31,879 nucleotides of DNA from a virus. Below are positions 30,727 to 31,879 of the stretch, piece by piece. The stretch's first letter is position 1, and every line of letters begins with the position of its first letter. The notes beneath the pieces were generated by a model that worked only from the letters and a program-made list of their open reading frames with translations, searched no databases and was not told the DNA's origin. The translations under genes were made by a program, and so were the position numbers. Location: the IMG/VR virus record IMGVR_UViG_3300037258_000027, positions 1 to 31,879 of that record, one strand, 5' to 3'.

Positions 30727-31023
30727 GTGATCGACGTGCGCAGAACCGACGCGTTCGCTGCCTGGATCGCGAGACTACGCGACCGGCAGGCCCGGGCCCG
30801 CATCGAGATCCGGATCGTCCGGCTCGCGAACGGCAACGCGGGTGACGTCAAGCCGGTCGGCGAGGGCGTGTCGGAGCTGCGGATCGACTATGGCCCGGGC
30901 TATCGGGTCTATTTCGTCCGCCGCGGCGCGGCTGTGATCGTTCTGCTGGCCGGTGGCGACAAGGGCAGCCAACCCCGCGACATCCGTGCTGCCCTCGCCC
31001 TCGCCCGCGAATTGGAGGAATGA
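30727..31023 (+). CDS. RelE/HigB-like toxin (HI1419 / addiction module killer family)
   Basis: A 98-residue toxin from GTG 30727: the start VIDVRRTDAFAAWIARLRDR matches the family's usual 'MIEVRrTe.F..Wl..LrDr', while an upstream ATG at 30700 would add nine atypical residues and lies inside the promoter/operator. Conserved blocks are ARIEIRIVRLANGNAGDVKP, VGEGVSELRIDYGPGYRVYF and IVLLAGGDKGSQPRDI. These toxins are ribosome-dependent mRNA endonucleases of the RelE fold. The cognate antitoxin gene begins four bases past the stop. It lies outside the phage attachment site, so it belongs to the host or another element. Confidence 0.9.
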   Translation: MIDVRRTDAFAAWIARLRDRQARARIEIRIVRLANGNAGDVKPVGEGVSELRIDYGPGYRVYFVRRGAAVIVLLAGGDKGSQPRDIRAALALARELEE

Positions 31024-31026
31024 CCC

Positions 31027-31323
31027 ATGGCTACCAGAATTTCCCCTTGGGAACCGACCCTCGATACTGAAGCCGACGTCCGCGCGTTCCTCGACGCGGC
31101 GTTCGATGATGGCGATCCCCAGACCATTGCGTCGGCCCTGGGATGGGTCGCGCGTGCCCGCGGTATGGCCAAAATTGCGGAAGCCGCCGGTCTAGGCCGG
31201 GAAAGCCTCTACAAGTCCCTTTCGGAGGACGGCAACCCACATCTCGCAACGGTGATCAAGGCCATGCGGGCCCTTGGCTATCGGCTGGCGCTGGCCGATG
31301 CTCGGCCTGGCGACCAATCATAG
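31027..31323 (+). CDS. HTH antitoxin (HI1420 / addiction module antidote family)
   Basis: A 98-residue antitoxin with GGAGGA eight bases upstream. DDGDPQTIASALGWVARARG is followed by the DNA-binding helix-turn-helix AKIAEAAGLGRESLYKSLSE and by GNPHLATVIKAMRALGYRLA, the full signature of the HI1420-type family. It neutralises the toxin encoded just upstream and probably represses the operon at the palindrome in the promoter. The toxin-first order is typical of this family and of HigBA. Confidence 0.93.
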   Translation: MATRISPWEPTLDTEADVRAFLDAAFDDGDPQTIASALGWVARARGMAKIAEAAGLGRESLYKSLSEDGNPHLATVIKAMRALGYRLALADARPGDQS

Positions 31324-31372
31324 GGCTACAACGTAGACATAGTGCTCATCATCGTCGGCCCCGGCACGCCAA

Positions 31373-31633
31373 CTACTTCGACTGGTCTGCCGCTCCCGCA
31401 ACAATCATCAGCCGCTCTAACATCCGAACCGCCGGGGCGGCGTGTACCATTCGCGCCCGTCCGAGCCATCGCGCCGCGGCGGCGGCGTCACCTTCGACCA
31501 GCATGCGCATCGCCATCACCGCCAAGGTGCGCCCGCGTTGCTCGATCTCCTGGACCTTGCCGAGATCGGCACGGCACCGCCGGCAAACGCTCGCACCATT
31601 CAGGCTGGCCCGGCAGATCGGACAGACCTGCAT
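31373..31633 (-). CDS. Small zinc-knuckle protein with helical tail
   Basis: An 86-residue minus-strand protein. Four Cys residues at 4, 7, 17 and 20 (CPICRASL and VCRRC) form a zinc-ribbon-like pair of knuckles. The rest is helical and Ala/Arg-rich (TLAVMAMRMLVEGDAAAAAR, LERLMIVAGAADQ), resembling a TPR-like or short helical repeat region. Its start lies four bases past the stop of the upstream minus-strand gene, so the two are co-transcribed. Function unknown; possible association with a chaperone is inferred from that neighbour. Confidence 0.72.
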   Translation of the reverse strand: MQVCPICRASLNGASVCRRCRADLGKVQEIEQRGRTLAVMAMRMLVEGDAAAAARWLGRARMVHAAPAVRMLERLMIVAGAADQSK

Positions 31634-31637
31634 CCTG

Positions 31638-31879
31638 TCAGGTTTCCAGGTAAAACAGCAGATCGGCTAGTGCGGTGCGCGCCTGGTCCAGCTCCGCTGT
31701 ATCCCCAGAAGCCTGCGCGTCGCGGATCGCTTCCATCAGGTCGATCATCTCCTGGCGGTCCTCGTCGCCGGCAGAGTCCAACCTTGCCCGCGTCTTTTCC
31801 AGCAATGCCGCGATCGCGTCAGAATCGACCTCGCCCTCTGCTGCTGCTTCCATATCGCTCTCGCCGAACAATGCGCCGA
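31638..31879 (-). CDS. C-terminal part of a larger gene, possibly Hsp70-like (partial)
   Basis: The minus-strand frame is open to the right edge, with no stop, so a start at TTG 31871 is unlikely and the gene continues outside the window. The visible 80 residues include an acidic stretch (MEAAAEGEVDSDAIAALLEK), then TRARLDSAGDEDRQEMIDLM, and end LDQARTALADLLFYLET. The helical pattern of 'edr.e..dl.eai..A...gD...l..A...L.dllfyLE' resembles the C-terminal lid of Hsp70-family proteins. That identification is moderate at best, since no nucleotide-binding domain is visible. Confidence 0.6.
   Translation of the reverse strand, partial: GALFGESDMEAAAEGEVDSDAIAALLEKTRARLDSAGDEDRQEMIDLMEAIRDAQASGDTAELDQARTALADLLFYLET

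Noticed and set aside
1-31879. CRISPR array, insertion sequence or transposase
   Set aside because: No regularly spaced repeats, transposase motifs or paired terminal repeats with target duplications were seen. The only repeats are hairpins and the protease duplication.
1-31879. Tailocin or gene transfer agent instead of a phage
   Set aside because: Large terminase, portal, protease and capsid genes all look intact and full-length. A tailocin would lack them, and the att site plus contractile tail do not match the known GTA layout.

Overview
The window is the late half of a temperate-phage genome integrated in a high-GC alphaproteobacterial chromosome, followed by about 1.4 kb of flanking DNA. 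GC is high throughout and third codon positions are strongly G/C. The protein style resembles Rhodospirillales, and Acetobacteraceae would fit best, but this is inference and no phylogenetic marker gene is present. The phage is a chimera. Its packaging and head genes are HK97-like, of the kind usual in siphoviruses. Its tail genes are Mu-like and contractile, in the order of Mu gp37/38, L, M, 41/42, tape measure, N, P, 45, 46, 47, 48.

Layout. 1-9.1 kb holds the end of an unidentified gene (possibly small terminase), large terminase, portal, a prohead protease with an unusual tandem-repeat tail, the major capsid protein, three capsid-proximal proteins of unknown role (one with a lectin-like look), and the head-tail connector, head-closure and gp10-like genes. 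9.1-19.8 kb is the contractile tail: terminator-like protein, DUF2635 protein, sheath, tube, tail assembly chaperone with a canonical -1 slippery heptamer, tape measure with a built-in lysozyme domain, DNA-circularisation protein split into two overlapping genes, baseplate hub, spike, gp46, gp47 and gp48. 19.8-27.1 kb is a fibre/adhesin cassette of eight genes. Five of them start with clear export signals, and one of these is an SGNH esterase with a Tat-like leader. 27.1-29.9 kb is lysis and cargo: a one-TM protein, a GH19 endolysin, a three-TM holin candidate, a lipoprotein and a class-3 lipase-like hydrolase. A small gene of unknown function (29898-30170) lies on the opposite strand.

Boundary. 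A strong + strand terminator (30374-30419) is followed by a sequence matching the last 34 nt of a tRNA-Glu gene including CCA (30491-30524), without the rest of the tRNA. This is best read as attR of a phage integrated into tRNA-Glu. The intact tRNA and the integrase would then lie to the left, outside the window. Beyond it are a HI1419/HI1420-type toxin-antitoxin pair with a palindromic operator inside its promoter, and two minus-strand genes: a zinc-knuckle protein and the C-terminal end of what may be an Hsp70-like protein.

The structural genes read as one rightward operon. Start/stop overlaps (ATGA or TGATG) recur at 8572, 9090, 11958, 14432, 15406, 17017, 21426, 23876, 24493 and 27307, so translational coupling is probably the rule. 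All virion morphogenesis genes seen here look intact. The most unusual content is the exported-protein fibre cassette, the split circularisation gene, the duplicated 48-residue module on the protease, and several strong unexplained inverted repeats near the right end.
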